Of a stretch of 64,000 bases of DNA, positions 1-9,171 are shown one piece after another. Below the pieces are notes generated by a model. It saw only the letters and a list, made by a program, of their open reading frames with translations. It was not told the DNA's origin and did not search any database. Made by a program: the position numbers and the translations under genes. Position 1 is the first letter of the stretch; each line of letters starts with the position of its first letter. Origin of the DNA: Corynebacterium lactis RW2-5 (GTDB lineage Bacteria; Actinomycetota; Actinomycetes; Mycobacteriales; Mycobacteriaceae); contig NZ_CP006841.1 of the NCBI RefSeq assembly GCF_001274895.1, forward strand, positions 744,001 through 808,000, given 5' to 3'.

Positions 1-3000
1 CTGGCGGCCCGAACTGCAGGCCTGCCACGTCACGCCAGCCGCGATATCAGCGTTCTCAACGTCGAGCGAGACGCCGATGCGGTGTTCATGCGCGACGAGG
101 TCCAGCCTGAACCGAAGGAAGCAGACGAGGACTCTGCAGTGGACTCTGATGCGGCAGCCTCAGCTGCTGTGACCAAGACCCTGCCTGAGGCACCCGAGCG
201 CACCCAGGAGATTCCCGAGGCTCCGGCACCGGCCGCACCGGCAGCACCGGCGGGAGCGGCCGGCTCGCCGAATCAGGCAGCCGCAGGAACCGTGCGCCCG
301 GACGACATCACCGTCACCCCGGCGCAGGCACTGGAGGTCCTAATTTGCCAGTGGACGAAGGTCCGCCCAGACCAGCTGGGTGCCGCAGATTCCATTGAGA
401 CCCTGGTCGATGGCGTGTCTTCGCGCCGCAATCAGCTGTTGCTGGACCTCGGCGTCGAGTTCGGACTTGGCTCGATCGAGGGCGCCGCCGATGCGGAGCT
501 GCCCGACCTGAAGGCCAAGATAGACGGCATGGCTCGCGGATACTCCGCCTTCGGCCCGGTTCTGTCCGAGGCGATTGCGGACGGCCTGCGCCGCGTCACA
601 GGCCCCGCGGGTGCCCGCCCAAACCACATCGCAGATCGCGTCCGCGACACCTGGGAGCTCGGCGAGGGCTGGGCCACCGCCACCGCAGCAGAGGTCATGC
701 TCGCCTCTCGCGATGGGGCGTCTCTGCGCGGCGGCGACCTGGCGCACCTAAGCCCTGCCGCGCCGACCTCCACCGCTGAGCTCGACCAGCTTATCGATGC
801 CGCTGTCGTCTCCGTTGGTGCAGCCCGCGGTATCGCCGTGGCGAAACCGCAGGCCGGCGGCGGGGCAGCGGGAGTTGTAGATTCTGCGGCTCTGGACGCC
901 TTCGCCGAGCAGGTCACCGGCTCCACCGGCGTTCTGGCCGTGGCTGCCCGCACCATCCTGGAGCAGCTTGGCCACGAGTTGACCGGCGCGATTGACTTCG
1001 ATTCCGACGACGCTGACGAGACCCTCGTCGACCTGGTGGCCGCCGAGCTGGGCTCTGACTGGCCGAAGCTGGTCACGCCGCACTTTGACGCGAACAAGGC
1101 CGTCGTAATTGATGACCGCTGGGCATCGTCCCGAGAGGATCTGGCTCGCATGTGGGCTTCCACCCCCGCAGGCCTGGAGTCCGTACGACCAGCCAGCATC
1201 GACGCTTCCGCCATCGCGCAGGCCGGTTGGTGGGCACGCCGCGCAGATGCCGCCGGCCGCTCCGAGTTGGCAGCGGCCTACCGCGCGCTCGCCGAGGACG
1301 CCTCCACCGCAACAAAGGATGCGCAGGGCCTCCAGTTTGCCAGCGACGTCGCGGTCGTCACCGGCGGTTCGCCGAATTCGATTGCTGCAGCAGTGGCCGC
1401 GAAACTGCTGGAGGGAGGCGCGACCGTTATCGCGACAACCTCCAACCTCAACCACTCGCGCCTTAGCTTCTACAAGGAGCTCTACCGCACTCACGCCCGC
1501 GGCAACGCTGCGCTGTGGGTAGTGCCCGCCAACCTGTCCAGCTACCAGGATTTGGACGCCGTCATCGAGTGGATAGGCGCCGAGCAGACCACCACAATCG
1601 GCGCTGACATCGTGGTCACCAAGCCCGCGCTGGCCCCGACGCTGCTGTTTCCCTTCGCCGCGCCGCGCGTGTCCGGTTCGCTTGCCGACGCAGGCCCGGC
1701 CGCCGAAACCCAGATGCGTCTGCTGCTGTGGTCGGTGGAGCGCCTCATCGCCGGGCTCGGCAACCTGGGCGGTGACACCAACGTGGCGCACAGGCTGCAT
1801 GTCGTCCTGCCGGGCTCCCCGAACCGCGGTCGCTTCGGCGGCGACGGCGCCTATGGTGAGGCCAAGGCTGCACTGGATGCGGTAGCTACCCGCTGGGGAG
1901 CGGAGGACGTCTGGGGCTCGCGGACTACGCTGGCCCACGCCCACATTGGCTGGGTGCGGGGCACCGGTCTGATGGGCGGTAACGACCCGCTGGTCGAGGC
2001 CGTCGAGGCCAAGGGTGTGCGCACGTTCTCCACCGAGGAGATGGCCGACCGTCTAATCGAGCTTGCCGGTGCGCAGACCCGCAGCCAGGCGCTTGACGCA
2101 CCCGTGGTCGCTGACCTGACCGGTGGTCTCGGCGAGGCGGACCTCGATTTGTCCCGCCTGGCAGCCGACGCCGCTGCGGCTGGCAGCGGCGCTGGGAAGC
2201 AGGAGTCGTCGGAAAGCGGGGAGCGAAAGCTAAGTGCTCTGCCGAGCCTGCGCACCCCGGTGGCCCAGACTGCGCCGGACTTTGGCGGTGTCACGGTTGC
2301 GCCGGAGGACATGGTGGTCATCGTCGGTGCGGGCGAGCTGGGGCCGTATGGTTCCTCCCGTACGCGCTTCGAGGCGGAGCTCGGCGATATCTCCGCGGCG
2401 GGAATCGTGGAGCTGGCCTGGTCGATGGGACTGATTTCCTACGACAACGGTTGGCTGGACGCAGACGGTAACCCGCTGGCAGAGGCGGAGATTGCCGAGA
2501 GATACCGCGATGAGGTGCTCGGTAAGGTGGGCGTGCGCCGCTACGGCGACGACGGGGACCTGGTCAACAACACCATGACCGAGCTGACCACTGTCTACCT
2601 GGATCGCGCGCTTAGCTTCCCCGTCCGCGACCGCGCGGCGGCTGCGACCTTCGTGGACTCCGATCCGGAGCACACCACCGCGCGTCCCGACGAGGAGACC
2701 GGAGAGTGGATTGTCACCCGCGCCGCCGGAACCCCGGTACAGGTGCCGCGCCGCATGGCGATGAGCCGCTATGTCGGTGGCCAGATCCCAGAAGGCTTCG
2801 ATCCGTCGCGCTACGGAATCCCGGCCGACATGATGGACAACCTGGACCGGGTGAGCTTGTGGAATATCGTCTGCACTGTTGACGCGTTCCTGGCCTCTGG
2901 TTTCGACCCGGCAGAGCTGCTCGCTGCGGTCCCCCCAAGCCGAGTGTCCTCCACGCAGGGCACCGGTATCGGTGCGATGGAATCACTGCGCAGCCTCTAC

Positions 3001-4215
3001 ATTGACGGCCTGCTCGGCCTGCCGCGGGCCAACGACGTGCTGCAGGAGGCACTGCCAAACGTAATTGCGGCACACGTCATGCAGGCCTACGTCGGCGGTT
3101 ACGGTCAGATGATCCACCCGGTCGCCGCGTGTGCGACGGCCGCGGTGTCGGTGGAAGAGGGCGCCGACAAGATTGCGCTCGGCAAGGCCGACTTCGTCGT
3201 GGCCGGTGGCTTCGACGACCTGTCCACCGAGGGCATCACGGGATTCGGCGACATGGCCGCCACTGCGGACTCCGCGACAATGGACGGCAAAGGCATCGAG
3301 CGGAAGTTCTTCTCCCGCCCGAACGACCTTCGCCGCGGTGGCTTCGTGGAATCCCAGGGCGGCGGTACGGTGCTGCTGGCCCGAGGCAGCGTCGCCCGGG
3401 ACATGGGCCTGCCGGTCCTCGGTGTGGTGGCCTACGCTCAGTCCTTTGCGGACGGCGCGCACACCTCGATTCCAGCGCCGGGACTGGGGGCGCTGGGCGC
3501 GGCGTGCGGCGGGGCAAGCTCTCGCCTGGCGGACTCCTTGGCAGCCCACGGAGTCTCCCCGGACGAGGTCGCAGTGCTGTCCAAGCACGACACTTCCACC
3601 AATGCCAACGACCCGAACGAGTCGGAGCTGCATGAGCGGATCGCCGATGCGCTCGGCCGCGATAAGTCCAACCCGCTGTTTGTCGTCTCGCAGAAGTCCC
3701 TGACCGGACACGCTAAGGGCGGCGCCGCGGCCTTCCAGATGATTGGCCTGACCCAGGTGCTGCGCAGCGGCATCATCCCGGCTAATCGCTCGCTGGACTG
3801 CGTCGACCCGAAGCTGGGCGTCCACGGCCGCCTGGTGTGGCCGACCGCGCCGCTGCGCTTCGGCCAGGCCCTGCCTCTGAAGGCGGGCTTCGTGACCTCG
3901 CTCGGCTTCGGACACGTCTCCGCTCTGATCGCAATCGTTCACCCGGAGGCGTTCTACCAGGCTATTTCCATCTGCAACGGCGAGCAGGCCGCAGAGCGCT
4001 GGCGTAAGGCCGCGTCCACCCGCGAGGCCGCTGGCCTGCGTCGCATCGACGACGCCATCTACGGCGGTGAGGTGCTCTTCGAGCGCCCGGAGGCACGCCG
4101 CCTCGGCGACGGCGGCGAGTTCGGCTCGCCGGAAGCACTGGAGAAGGCAGTTTTGCTTGCCGACGATGCCCGTCTCGTCGACGGTGTCCTGACCGTTGCG
4201 CCGGGCCAGCGATGA
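1..4215 (+). CDS. fas: Type I fatty acid synthase, C-terminal part (ACP-KR-KS), truncated by the window edge
   Basis: This is the C-terminal part of the giant multifunctional FAS-I that makes acyl-CoAs in the cytoplasm of mycolic-acid bacteria. The frame is open from base 1, so the N-terminal AT, ER, DH and MPT domains lie outside the window. An Ala/Pro-rich linker (residues about 45-90) precedes the acyl carrier domain, where the DGVSSRRNQ motif holds the serine that receives phosphopantetheine (residue about 140). A ketoreductase Rossmann motif (VAVVTGGSPNS) lies near nt 1348. The ketosynthase has its active-site Cys in VAACATAA (codon at 3130) and downstream His residues in SKHDTST and SLTGHAKGG. 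acpS follows directly, which fits, because FAS-I needs holo-ACP activation. Confidence 0.96.
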   Translation: MAARTAGLPRHASRDISVLNVERDADAVFMRDEVQPEPKEADEDSAVDSDAAASAAVTKTLPEAPERTQEIPEAPAPAAPAAPAGAAGSPNQAAAGTVRPDDITVTPAQALEVLICQWTKVRPDQLGAADSIETLVDGVSSRRNQLLLDLGVEFGLGSIEGAADAELPDLKAKIDGMARGYSAFGPVLSEAIADGLRRVTGPAGARPNHIADRVRDTWELGEGWATATAAEVMLASRDGASLRGGDLAHLSPAAPTSTAELDQLIDAAVVSVGAARGIAVAKPQAGGGAAGVVDSAALDAFAEQVTGSTGVLAVAARTILEQLGHELTGAIDFDSDDADETLVDLVAAELGSDWPKLVTPHFDANKAVVIDDRWASSREDLARMWASTPAGLESVRPASIDASAIAQAGWWARRADAAGRSELAAAYRALAEDASTATKDAQGLQFASDVAVVTGGSPNSIAAAVAAKLLEGGATVIATTSNLNHSRLSFYKELYRTHARGNAALWVVPANLSSYQDLDAVIEWIGAEQTTTIGADIVVTKPALAPTLLFPFAAPRVSGSLADAGPAAETQMRLLLWSVERLIAGLGNLGGDTNVAHRLHVVLPGSPNRGRFGGDGAYGEAKAALDAVATRWGAEDVWGSRTTLAHAHIGWVRGTGLMGGNDPLVEAVEAKGVRTFSTEEMADRLIELAGAQTRSQALDAPVVADLTGGLGEADLDLSRLAADAAAAGSGAGKQESSESGERKLSALPSLRTPVAQTAPDFGGVTVAPEDMVVIVGAGELGPYGSSRTRFEAELGDISAAGIVELAWSMGLISYDNGWLDADGNPLAEAEIAERYRDEVLGKVGVRRYGDDGDLVNNTMTELTTVYLDRALSFPVRDRAAAATFVDSDPEHTTARPDEETGEWIVTRAAGTPVQVPRRMAMSRYVGGQIPEGFDPSRYGIPADMMDNLDRVSLWNIVCTVDAFLASGFDPAELLAAVPPSRVSSTQGTGIGAMESLRSLYIDGLLGLPRANDVLQEALPNVIAAHVMQAYVGGYGQMIHPVAACATAAVSVEEGADKIALGKADFVVAGGFDDLSTEGITGFGDMAATADSATMDGKGIERKFFSRPNDLRRGGFVESQGGGTVLLARGSVARDMGLPVLGVVAYAQSFADGAHTSIPAPGLGALGAACGGASSRLADSLAAHGVSPDEVAVLSKHDTSTNANDPNESELHERIADALGRDKSNPLFVVSQKSLTGHAKGGAAAFQMIGLTQVLRSGIIPANRSLDCVDPKLGVHGRLVWPTAPLRFGQALPLKAGFVTSLGFGHVSALIAIVHPEAFYQAISICNGEQAAERWRKAASTREAAGLRRIDDAIYGGEVLFERPEARRLGDGGEFGSPEALEKAVLLADDARLVDGVLTVAPGQR

Positions 4216-4227
4216 TTGGAACCGACA

Positions 4228-4632
4228 ATGATTGGGACTGATTTAGTCTACGTTCCGGTGTTCGGAGAGCAGCTCCGCGCGCCGGGCACGCGGTTCGCCC
4301 AGCAGGTCTTCGCGCCCTCAGAACTCCTGGTGGCACGTCGGCGCGGGCTGGAGGACGCGGCGTATGAGCGCCACCTGGCCGGGCGCTGGGCTGCCAAGGA
4401 GGCTCTAGTCAAGGCTTGGTCGCAGGCTGTTTTTGGAATGCAACCGCCCCTTGACCGCGACAGTCTGGACTGGCGTGAGATCGAAGTCGTCCCAGATGCG
4501 TGGGGACGAATCAGCCTGCGCGTGACGGGCCGCGCCGGTGCGGCCTTCGCGGCGCAGTTTGGTGACGAGCCCGTGACGTCGGCAAGCATCTCCCACGATG
4601 GCGACTACGCCATCGCGGTGGTGCAGCTCTAA
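4228..4632 (+). CDS. acpS: Holo-[acyl-carrier-protein] synthase
   Basis: AcpS transfers 4'-phosphopantetheine from CoA to the serine of the FAS-I acyl carrier domain. The protein begins MIGTDLV, the usual AcpS N-terminus with the Mg-binding Asp. It carries the second signature GRWAAKEALVKAW around residue 52. At 134 residues it has the normal family length. A TTG at 4216, immediately after the fas stop, would add four residues; the ATG at 4228 is preferred because family members start at this motif. Close linkage to fas suggests translational coupling in one operon. Confidence 0.93.
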   Translation: MIGTDLVYVPVFGEQLRAPGTRFAQQVFAPSELLVARRRGLEDAAYERHLAGRWAAKEALVKAWSQAVFGMQPPLDRDSLDWREIEVVPDAWGRISLRVTGRAGAAFAAQFGDEPVTSASISHDGDYAIAVVQL

Positions 4633-4648
4633 GACAGGGGAGGGGCGC

Positions 4649-6625
4649 CTAGCTGCGGTCGGCGGAGTTATCGCCGGCGGGGCGCTTGCGCCCGAACCAC
4701 ATTCCGGCTCCGAAAATTCCGGCACCCAGGACAGCCCCGAGTGCGCCGATACCCAAGGCGCCTAGCGGGGAGATGGCACTCGTTGTAGCGGCCTGCTCGG
4801 TCTGCGCGTCCTCGGCCGAAGTAGCCGAGTTCTTCGAGCCCGCGGTCGCCTTACCAGAGGCCTTGCTCGAGGACTTCTTGCCGGAGGCTTGAGCCTTGGC
4901 CTTCGCATCGGCCTGCTTTTTAGCGGCGCCCTTCTTCGCCGAGGCGATTTCCTTGGCACTGCCGCCGACGGACAGGTCGGTCACAGTGTCCTGGCTGCGG
5001 TCGGAGGAGCCGTGGGCGGCCATGGTGAAGACGGCGCAGTCATTATCGAGGCAGTTCGCGGCTGCGGTGACGGCCTCTACCTGCAGCGTTGTGGAGAAGC
5101 TGCCGTCTGCGCTCATATCGGAGGTGCGAACGTAGGCAGCGGTGGCGAATGCGTCGGCGTTGGTGGTGGAAAACTTCGACTTTTCGCCGACGGCGACGTA
5201 GATGCCGTTGCCGGTGGTCTTGAAGCCACTGCCGGAGATCGTAATCGGGGTGACTCCGCTCGGCTGGATGGTGGTCGTCGACAGAGACACAGACACCGGT
5301 CCGGCCGAGGAGTCGGAGGAATTGCTTCCGTCACGGGAGCTCGAGGAGGACTGCCTGGATGCGCGCCCGCCGGTAGAGCCGCTCGCCACTCCTGGAGCCC
5401 CAGCACTGCTCGCCGAGCTGCCGGTTCCGCTGTTTCCTCCAGCAGGCAGAGTAGCCTCCTGCTTTTCGACGCCACCGGCGAAGGAAACTGCCGTTGCCGT
5501 GTCCTGGCTGCGGTCTTGGGATCCGTGCGCCGCAATCGTGTAGACGGAGCAGGCATTGGACAGGCAGTCGGCCTTGCCGAATACAGCGCTGACAGGAAGG
5601 TCCACGCTGAAGCTGCCGTCGGCGGCGAGATTGCCGCGGGAGGCGGAGACATACTTGGTGTCCGGGCCGAAGGAATCGGCATTGGTGACATCCATCTGAT
5701 CATTCTGGGCGATGCCGACGTAGATGCCGTTTCCGGAGGTCTTAAATCCCTTGCCCGTGACCCGGATAGTATCGCCATCGGGGTTGAGGCCCGTGGTCTT
5801 AGACAGAGAGACGCGTGCCCCCGAGGAGGAGGTGCTCGCACCGGTGTTGTTCTTGGAGGAACTACCCGCTGTGGAGGGGGCGGAGGAATCCGAGCCGTTG
5901 TGAGGGTGTTCGGCCGGAGCCTTGGTCGAATCCCCGGTGGGAGCGCCGGTGGGAACAATCCCATTCGGGAGCTTAAGAGACGGGCTGTCGGGCCACCACG
6001 AGGGAGCGAGGTCTCCTAGCAGGCCCTTGCCGGAGGAATCGTCGGAGTTGGGGCTCGAGTTATCCTCTGTTCCGAGCTTGGCCGCAGCCCCGGCAAAGGA
6101 GATGGGAACCCACTGATCATTCGACCGATCGGCGAGATTCGGAAAGGCGCTAAACGAGGCGATGTAGCACTGAGTCTGTGTGCAGTCGACGTCTTTAAAA
6201 GTCGGGGAGACCTGCATCTCCTGAGAGAAGGAACCGTCTGGACTCACCGTGACCTTCGCCGCGGAGCCATAGGTTGAGGGGTATCCGCTGGTAGGCTGCT
6301 CAATGGTCTGGGCCAGGTAAATCTTGGCGCCTGCCGGGTAGCCGGCGCCGGTGACGGTCACGGTATCTCCGTCGGAAAGCTCGGAGGTGGAGGAGATTTG
6401 AAGGCTCCTGGAGGACTGCGCGTCCTGGGCTTGAAGGAGAGTGTTGCCGGTCGAGGTGGGGGCAGCCGTCGCGACAGTGAGACCTGCGGGGGCGATGGTG
6501 CTGGCCAACAGTGCGGTAGATGCGACGGCGGCCGCACGGATTCGGTTGGTGCGGGTGGGATTAAAACGGCGGGCGGGAGAGATCTTCTGGGCGTTGCTAG
6601 CGGCGTTGGACGGCATCGTGGACAA
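4649..6625 (-). CDS. Secreted, membrane-anchored surface protein with three neocarzinostatin-like domains
   Basis: The 658-residue protein has an N-terminal signal (basic stretch RRFNPTRTNRIR, a hydrophobic core, then ATAAP) and a C-terminal membrane segment followed by a basic GRKRP tail, so it should be held at the cell envelope. Three repeats of about 110 residues (roughly 80-195, 270-382 and 440-550) each resemble the neocarzinostatin Ig-like fold: a start such as LSDGDTVTVTGAG, a DGSFS strand, a conserved Cys pair (DCTQTQC, DCLSNAC, NCLDNDC) and an ending in SFAG or SVGG. Ser/Gly/Pro/Lys-rich linkers separate them. The start is a TTG at 6625, eight or nine bases after a GAGG ribosome site. 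The ligand is unknown. Confidence 0.78.
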   Translation of the reverse strand: MSTMPSNAASNAQKISPARRFNPTRTNRIRAAAVASTALLASTIAPAGLTVATAAPTSTGNTLLQAQDAQSSRSLQISSTSELSDGDTVTVTGAGYPAGAKIYLAQTIEQPTSGYPSTYGSAAKVTVSPDGSFSQEMQVSPTFKDVDCTQTQCYIASFSAFPNLADRSNDQWVPISFAGAAAKLGTEDNSSPNSDDSSGKGLLGDLAPSWWPDSPSLKLPNGIVPTGAPTGDSTKAPAEHPHNGSDSSAPSTAGSSSKNNTGASTSSSGARVSLSKTTGLNPDGDTIRVTGKGFKTSGNGIYVGIAQNDQMDVTNADSFGPDTKYVSASRGNLAADGSFSVDLPVSAVFGKADCLSNACSVYTIAAHGSQDRSQDTATAVSFAGGVEKQEATLPAGGNSGTGSSASSAGAPGVASGSTGGRASRQSSSSSRDGSNSSDSSAGPVSVSLSTTTIQPSGVTPITISGSGFKTTGNGIYVAVGEKSKFSTTNADAFATAAYVRTSDMSADGSFSTTLQVEAVTAAANCLDNDCAVFTMAAHGSSDRSQDTVTDLSVGGSAKEIASAKKGAAKKQADAKAKAQASGKKSSSKASGKATAGSKNSATSAEDAQTEQAATTSAISPLGALGIGALGAVLGAGIFGAGMWFGRKRPAGDNSADRS

Positions 6626-6730
6626 CTCGTTTTACCTCATCAGTGGGTTTTCGGTCGATGGGACTTTATCGATGGTGGTCTCTGAGGCAGCCTGGTCCGA
6701 TGCCTCCTGGTGGAGGTTGGAGGAGAAGGC

Positions 6731-6789
6731 TACCTCAATATAGAAACAATATAATGAGGTAAGCCTACGTTAATAAAAATAACGTAGGC
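6731..6789. promoter_or_regulatory. Overlapping inverted repeats and DtxR-like box upstream of the surface-protein gene
   Basis: Two inverted repeats overlap in the gap between the TetR gene and the surface-protein gene. One is TACCTCA/TGAGGTA (6731-6737 and 6755-6761). The other is a perfect 10-bp pair, GCCTACGTTA/TAACGTAGGC (6763-6772 and 6780-6789). Bases 6755-6773 match 14 of 19 positions of the DtxR consensus TTAGGTTAGCCTAACCTAA as I recall it. The site lies on the promoter side of the gene ending at 4649, so it could be an operator for the adjacent TetR, an iron box, or a terminator hairpin for the TetR gene. Confidence 0.5.
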
Positions 6790-6823
6790 AAAATGAAAGT
6801 TGATGGGGGTAGGGGATGGCCGG

Positions 6824-7510
6824 CTAGTCCTCCTGTGTTGTGCCCGCCGCATGTGCCACCGACATGAGGTAAGCAATCATCATGCGCTTAATCTCCTGCA
6901 CGGTCAGGGTGTAGTGAGCCTGGCGTTCCTGGACGGACCCCGGCCGGTCGACGGAGTAATTCAGCAGCGCATAGGTGGCGTTGATTAAAAGGTTCGCCAT
7001 AAACCTCAGGGCCTCTTCGTCCGAGGTGAGGGCCAAGGGGCGCAGCACCTCGGCAATTCCATTGACCAGCTGTTTCTTGGTGTCCTCGGCGGTAGCGCGC
7101 GTGGCCGGGGTGGATTGCACGGCAAGCCACACCGCGCGACGGGAAACATCGTCGCGCCAGAGCGCTGCCAGGTGATCGATGAACTCCGAGAGGAAGTCCG
7201 GCCATTCCAGGGCCGGAACGTGCTGTGAGAAGCGAACCATTTCCGCCACGACCGCCTCGGTGTCCTGGCGATCTAGCTCGCAGATCATCACGTACTTGTT
7301 GGCGAAGAACTGGTAGAGGGTGCCGATGGCAATATCGGCGCGCCGAGCAACCTCGTCGAAGGTGAAAGACTCAAATCCTGCATCGACGAGGACTTGCCGT
7401 GCTGCCGAAAGCATGCGTGCGTAGCGTTCCCTGCTGCGCTGCTGCGCCGGAACGCGTCGAGGTCTTAGAATCTCGGGCTGCTTTTGCTCCGTATTGCCTG
7501 GCGTACTCAC
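6824..7510 (-). CDS. TetR/AcrR-family transcriptional regulator
   Basis: The 228-residue protein has a typical TetR N-terminus. After a basic lead-in (PAQQRSRERYARML) come the helix-turn-helix FTFDEVARRADIAIGTLYQFF and the hallmark FANKYVMI, at about residues 45-80. The C-terminal ligand domain is helical and not assignable to a ligand. The start is a GTG at 7510. Bcp lies just upstream on the same strand (6-bp gap) and the surface-protein gene is downstream. The palindromes at 6731-6789 are a plausible target. Confidence 0.88.
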   Translation of the reverse strand: MSTPGNTEQKQPEILRPRRVPAQQRSRERYARMLSAARQVLVDAGFESFTFDEVARRADIAIGTLYQFFANKYVMICELDRQDTEAVVAEMVRFSQHVPALEWPDFLSEFIDHLAALWRDDVSRRAVWLAVQSTPATRATAEDTKKQLVNGIAEVLRPLALTSDEEALRFMANLLINATYALLNYSVDRPGSVQERQAHYTLTVQEIKRMMIAYLMSVAHAAGTTQED

Positions 7511-7516
7511 TGGTGC

Positions 7517-8041
7517 TTAGTTACTCCCGGCTACTCCCAGGTCACGCAGGACCCGCTGCACGTGACCCTTAGCCCGAACGTTGTACCACGCCTTTTCGAT
7601 CTTGCCCTCGGCATCTACAAGGAAGGTCGAGCGGATGACGCCCTGGACGATCTTGCCGTAGTTCTTCTTTTCTCCGAAGGCGCCGTAGGCCTCGAGAACG
7701 GACTTATCGGGGTTAGATAGCAGTTCAAAGTCCAGCCCATGGTCCGCACGGAACTTGGCTAGCTTTTCCGGCTTGTCCGGGGAGATGCCAATTACCGCAA
7801 TGCCCGCATCATTTAGAGCTGCGCTCTCATCGCGGAAATCGCAGGCCTCGGTGGTGCAGCCAGGTGTGTTGGCGCGAGGGTAGAAGTAGATGAGCACTGG
7901 GCTGCCCGTGTAGTCGGACAGGGAGACGGTTTCCGATTTGTCGTTCATCAGGTTGAAGGACGGGGCCGCTGTGCCGGGTTCAAGGCGGACGTTGTCGCTG
8001 CCGAACTCTTTGGTGTCGGTTTTCTCGGAAGTGTTAGCCAT
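7517..8041 (-). CDS. bcp: Thioredoxin-dependent thiol peroxidase (Bcp/PrxQ peroxiredoxin)
   Basis: This cytoplasmic peroxiredoxin reduces hydrogen peroxide and organic hydroperoxides. The AhpC/TSA fold is recognisable, with the peroxidatic Cys62 in PRANTPGCTTEACDFRD and the resolving Cys67 five residues later, the PrxQ arrangement. The motif PVLIYFYP precedes it. At 174 residues it is slightly longer than usual because of an N-terminal extension of about 20 residues. It is the first gene of a leftward pair with the TetR gene. Confidence 0.95.
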   Translation of the reverse strand: MANTSEKTDTKEFGSDNVRLEPGTAAPSFNLMNDKSETVSLSDYTGSPVLIYFYPRANTPGCTTEACDFRDESAALNDAGIAVIGISPDKPEKLAKFRADHGLDFELLSNPDKSVLEAYGAFGEKKNYGKIVQGVIRSTFLVDAEGKIEKAWYNVRAKGHVQRVLRDLGVAGSN

Positions 8042-8169
8042 GGTTTCAATCGTAACGATTCCCGGTGGAGTCGTGGCCTTTTTGATCCTCCACGCCCCAT
8101 GCCTTCGCCGGAGGTGTTAGTCTTTTGGTTGAACTAAAACTATCGATTCTTAACTATTAGGGAGTTTAC

Positions 8170-8451
8170 GTGGCTCGCAGCATCGAAGACATCCAGCGCG
8201 ATATTGAGCGCAACCGTAACCAGCTCGCCCGTACTCTGGATGAGCTCTCCGTGCGCACTAATCCGAAGAACGTCGCGGAGGATGCCAAGACCCGCGTTAC
8301 CGACGGGCTGAAGGAACCCAAGGTTCAGGCTGCCATCGGTGTGGTTGCGGCCCTCATTGTCGGCGGCATTGTTCTTTCCGTGTCCCGCGGGCGCAAGCGC
8401 AACAAGGAGCTCGACCGCATCCGTGAGATGATTGAGCAGGCTGCGAAGTAG
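8170..8451 (+). CDS. DUF3618 family small membrane protein
   Basis: The 93-residue protein begins MARSIEDIQRDIERNRNQLA, typical of actinobacterial DUF3618 proteins. An amphipathic N-terminal helix is followed by one membrane segment (residues about 55-74, AAIGVVAALIVGGIVLSV), a basic RGRKR stop-transfer and a short charged helix. The start is a GTG at 8170 behind a GGGAG ribosome site. The gene is divergent from bcp and ends in its own terminator. The molecular role of the family is not known. Confidence 0.85.
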   Translation: MARSIEDIQRDIERNRNQLARTLDELSVRTNPKNVAEDAKTRVTDGLKEPKVQAAIGVVAALIVGGIVLSVSRGRKRNKELDRIREMIEQAAK

Positions 8452-8467
8452 TTTTCCGGTAGAGAAA

Positions 8468-8510
8468 AATCGGGGTCGATGACCAAGAGTCATCGGTCCC
8501 GATTCTTTTT
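8468..8510 (+). terminator. Rho-independent terminator after the DUF3618 gene
   Basis: A 16-bp stem (8468-8483 with 8489-8504, two G-U pairs, loop CAAGA) is followed by CTTTTT. It sits 16 bases after the stop codon. Confidence 0.88.
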
Positions 8511-8549
8511 GCTTTACGACGCGTTGAACGCCTTTTGTAGCACCGCCTC

Positions 8550-9047
8550 CTAGAACGCGACTACGTACTTGCCCGAGAGCTTCTTTTCTTTCAGTCCTTC
8601 CCAGGCCTCGGGGGGGGGGCGAGGGGGCGGTCTTGTAGGGCATGTTGACTTTGTCTTCCGCCGCCAGTGAGGCAACGTTGTAGTATGCCTCCGCGGCCTC
8701 TTCATCGGTGAGGAGGAAGTTGGTGTTGCTGGCGATGCTAGTCAGCTTGTTGCGGAAGGCTGCGGCGGAGTAGGCGGCGAGACCTGGAACGCCGAGTGCT
8801 GCCGCTAGCTTTGAATCGATGCTATTTGGCAGTGCAATGGTTCGAGCCTCGGCTAGGTTGACATGCTCGCTGAGGGACCCCTCAGGTGGCGTGACGCCGT
8901 AGAAGTAATGGCGCTTGCCAGCGGAATCCTCGGCGATACCCCCAATCCGAGTGCCTGCCCTGGAGAATAGGGGCGAAGCGGGAATTTTCCTCCCGAGAGG
9001 ATTAGGTTGATCGGGTTAATTGCTGCCGCCAGAACTGTCGAGCGGTA
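8550..9047 (-). pseudogene. Remnant of a zinc-type alcohol dehydrogenase / quinone reductase (MDR family)
   Basis: Read leftward, fragments of one MDR protein appear in different frames. An N-terminal piece (TVLAAAINP..LILSGGKFPL) lies near 9040-8985. A frame change then leads to AGTRIGGIAED, HYFYGVTPPEGSLSEHVNLAEA and ALGVPGLAAYSA (about 8965-8745). A C-terminal piece, AEAYYNVASLAAEDKVNM, is followed by a run of C residues that shifts frame again before EAWEGLKEKKLSGKYVVAF and a stop at 8550. The central Rossmann nucleotide-binding part is missing. At least two frameshifts and one deletion make function impossible. Confidence 0.75.
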
Positions 9048-9052
9048 TCGTG

Positions 9053-9089
9053 GAAAAACAAAAAACAGGTAGGTTTTGAAACCTACCTG
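9053..9089 (-). terminator. Terminator downstream of tRNA-Lys
   Basis: The palindrome CAGGTAGGTTT/AAACCTACCTG (9066-9076 and 9079-9089) is followed, on the minus strand, by T-rich sequence (complement of 9053-9065). It directly follows the 3' end of the tRNA gene. Confidence 0.85.
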
Positions 9090-9098
9090 GCTTGATTG

Positions 9099-9171
<73 letters not shown>

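Noticed and set aside
340-4336. Many antisense and alternative-frame open frames over fas
   Set aside because: GC-rich coding DNA keeps shadow frames open; only the fas frame shows protein-family motifs.
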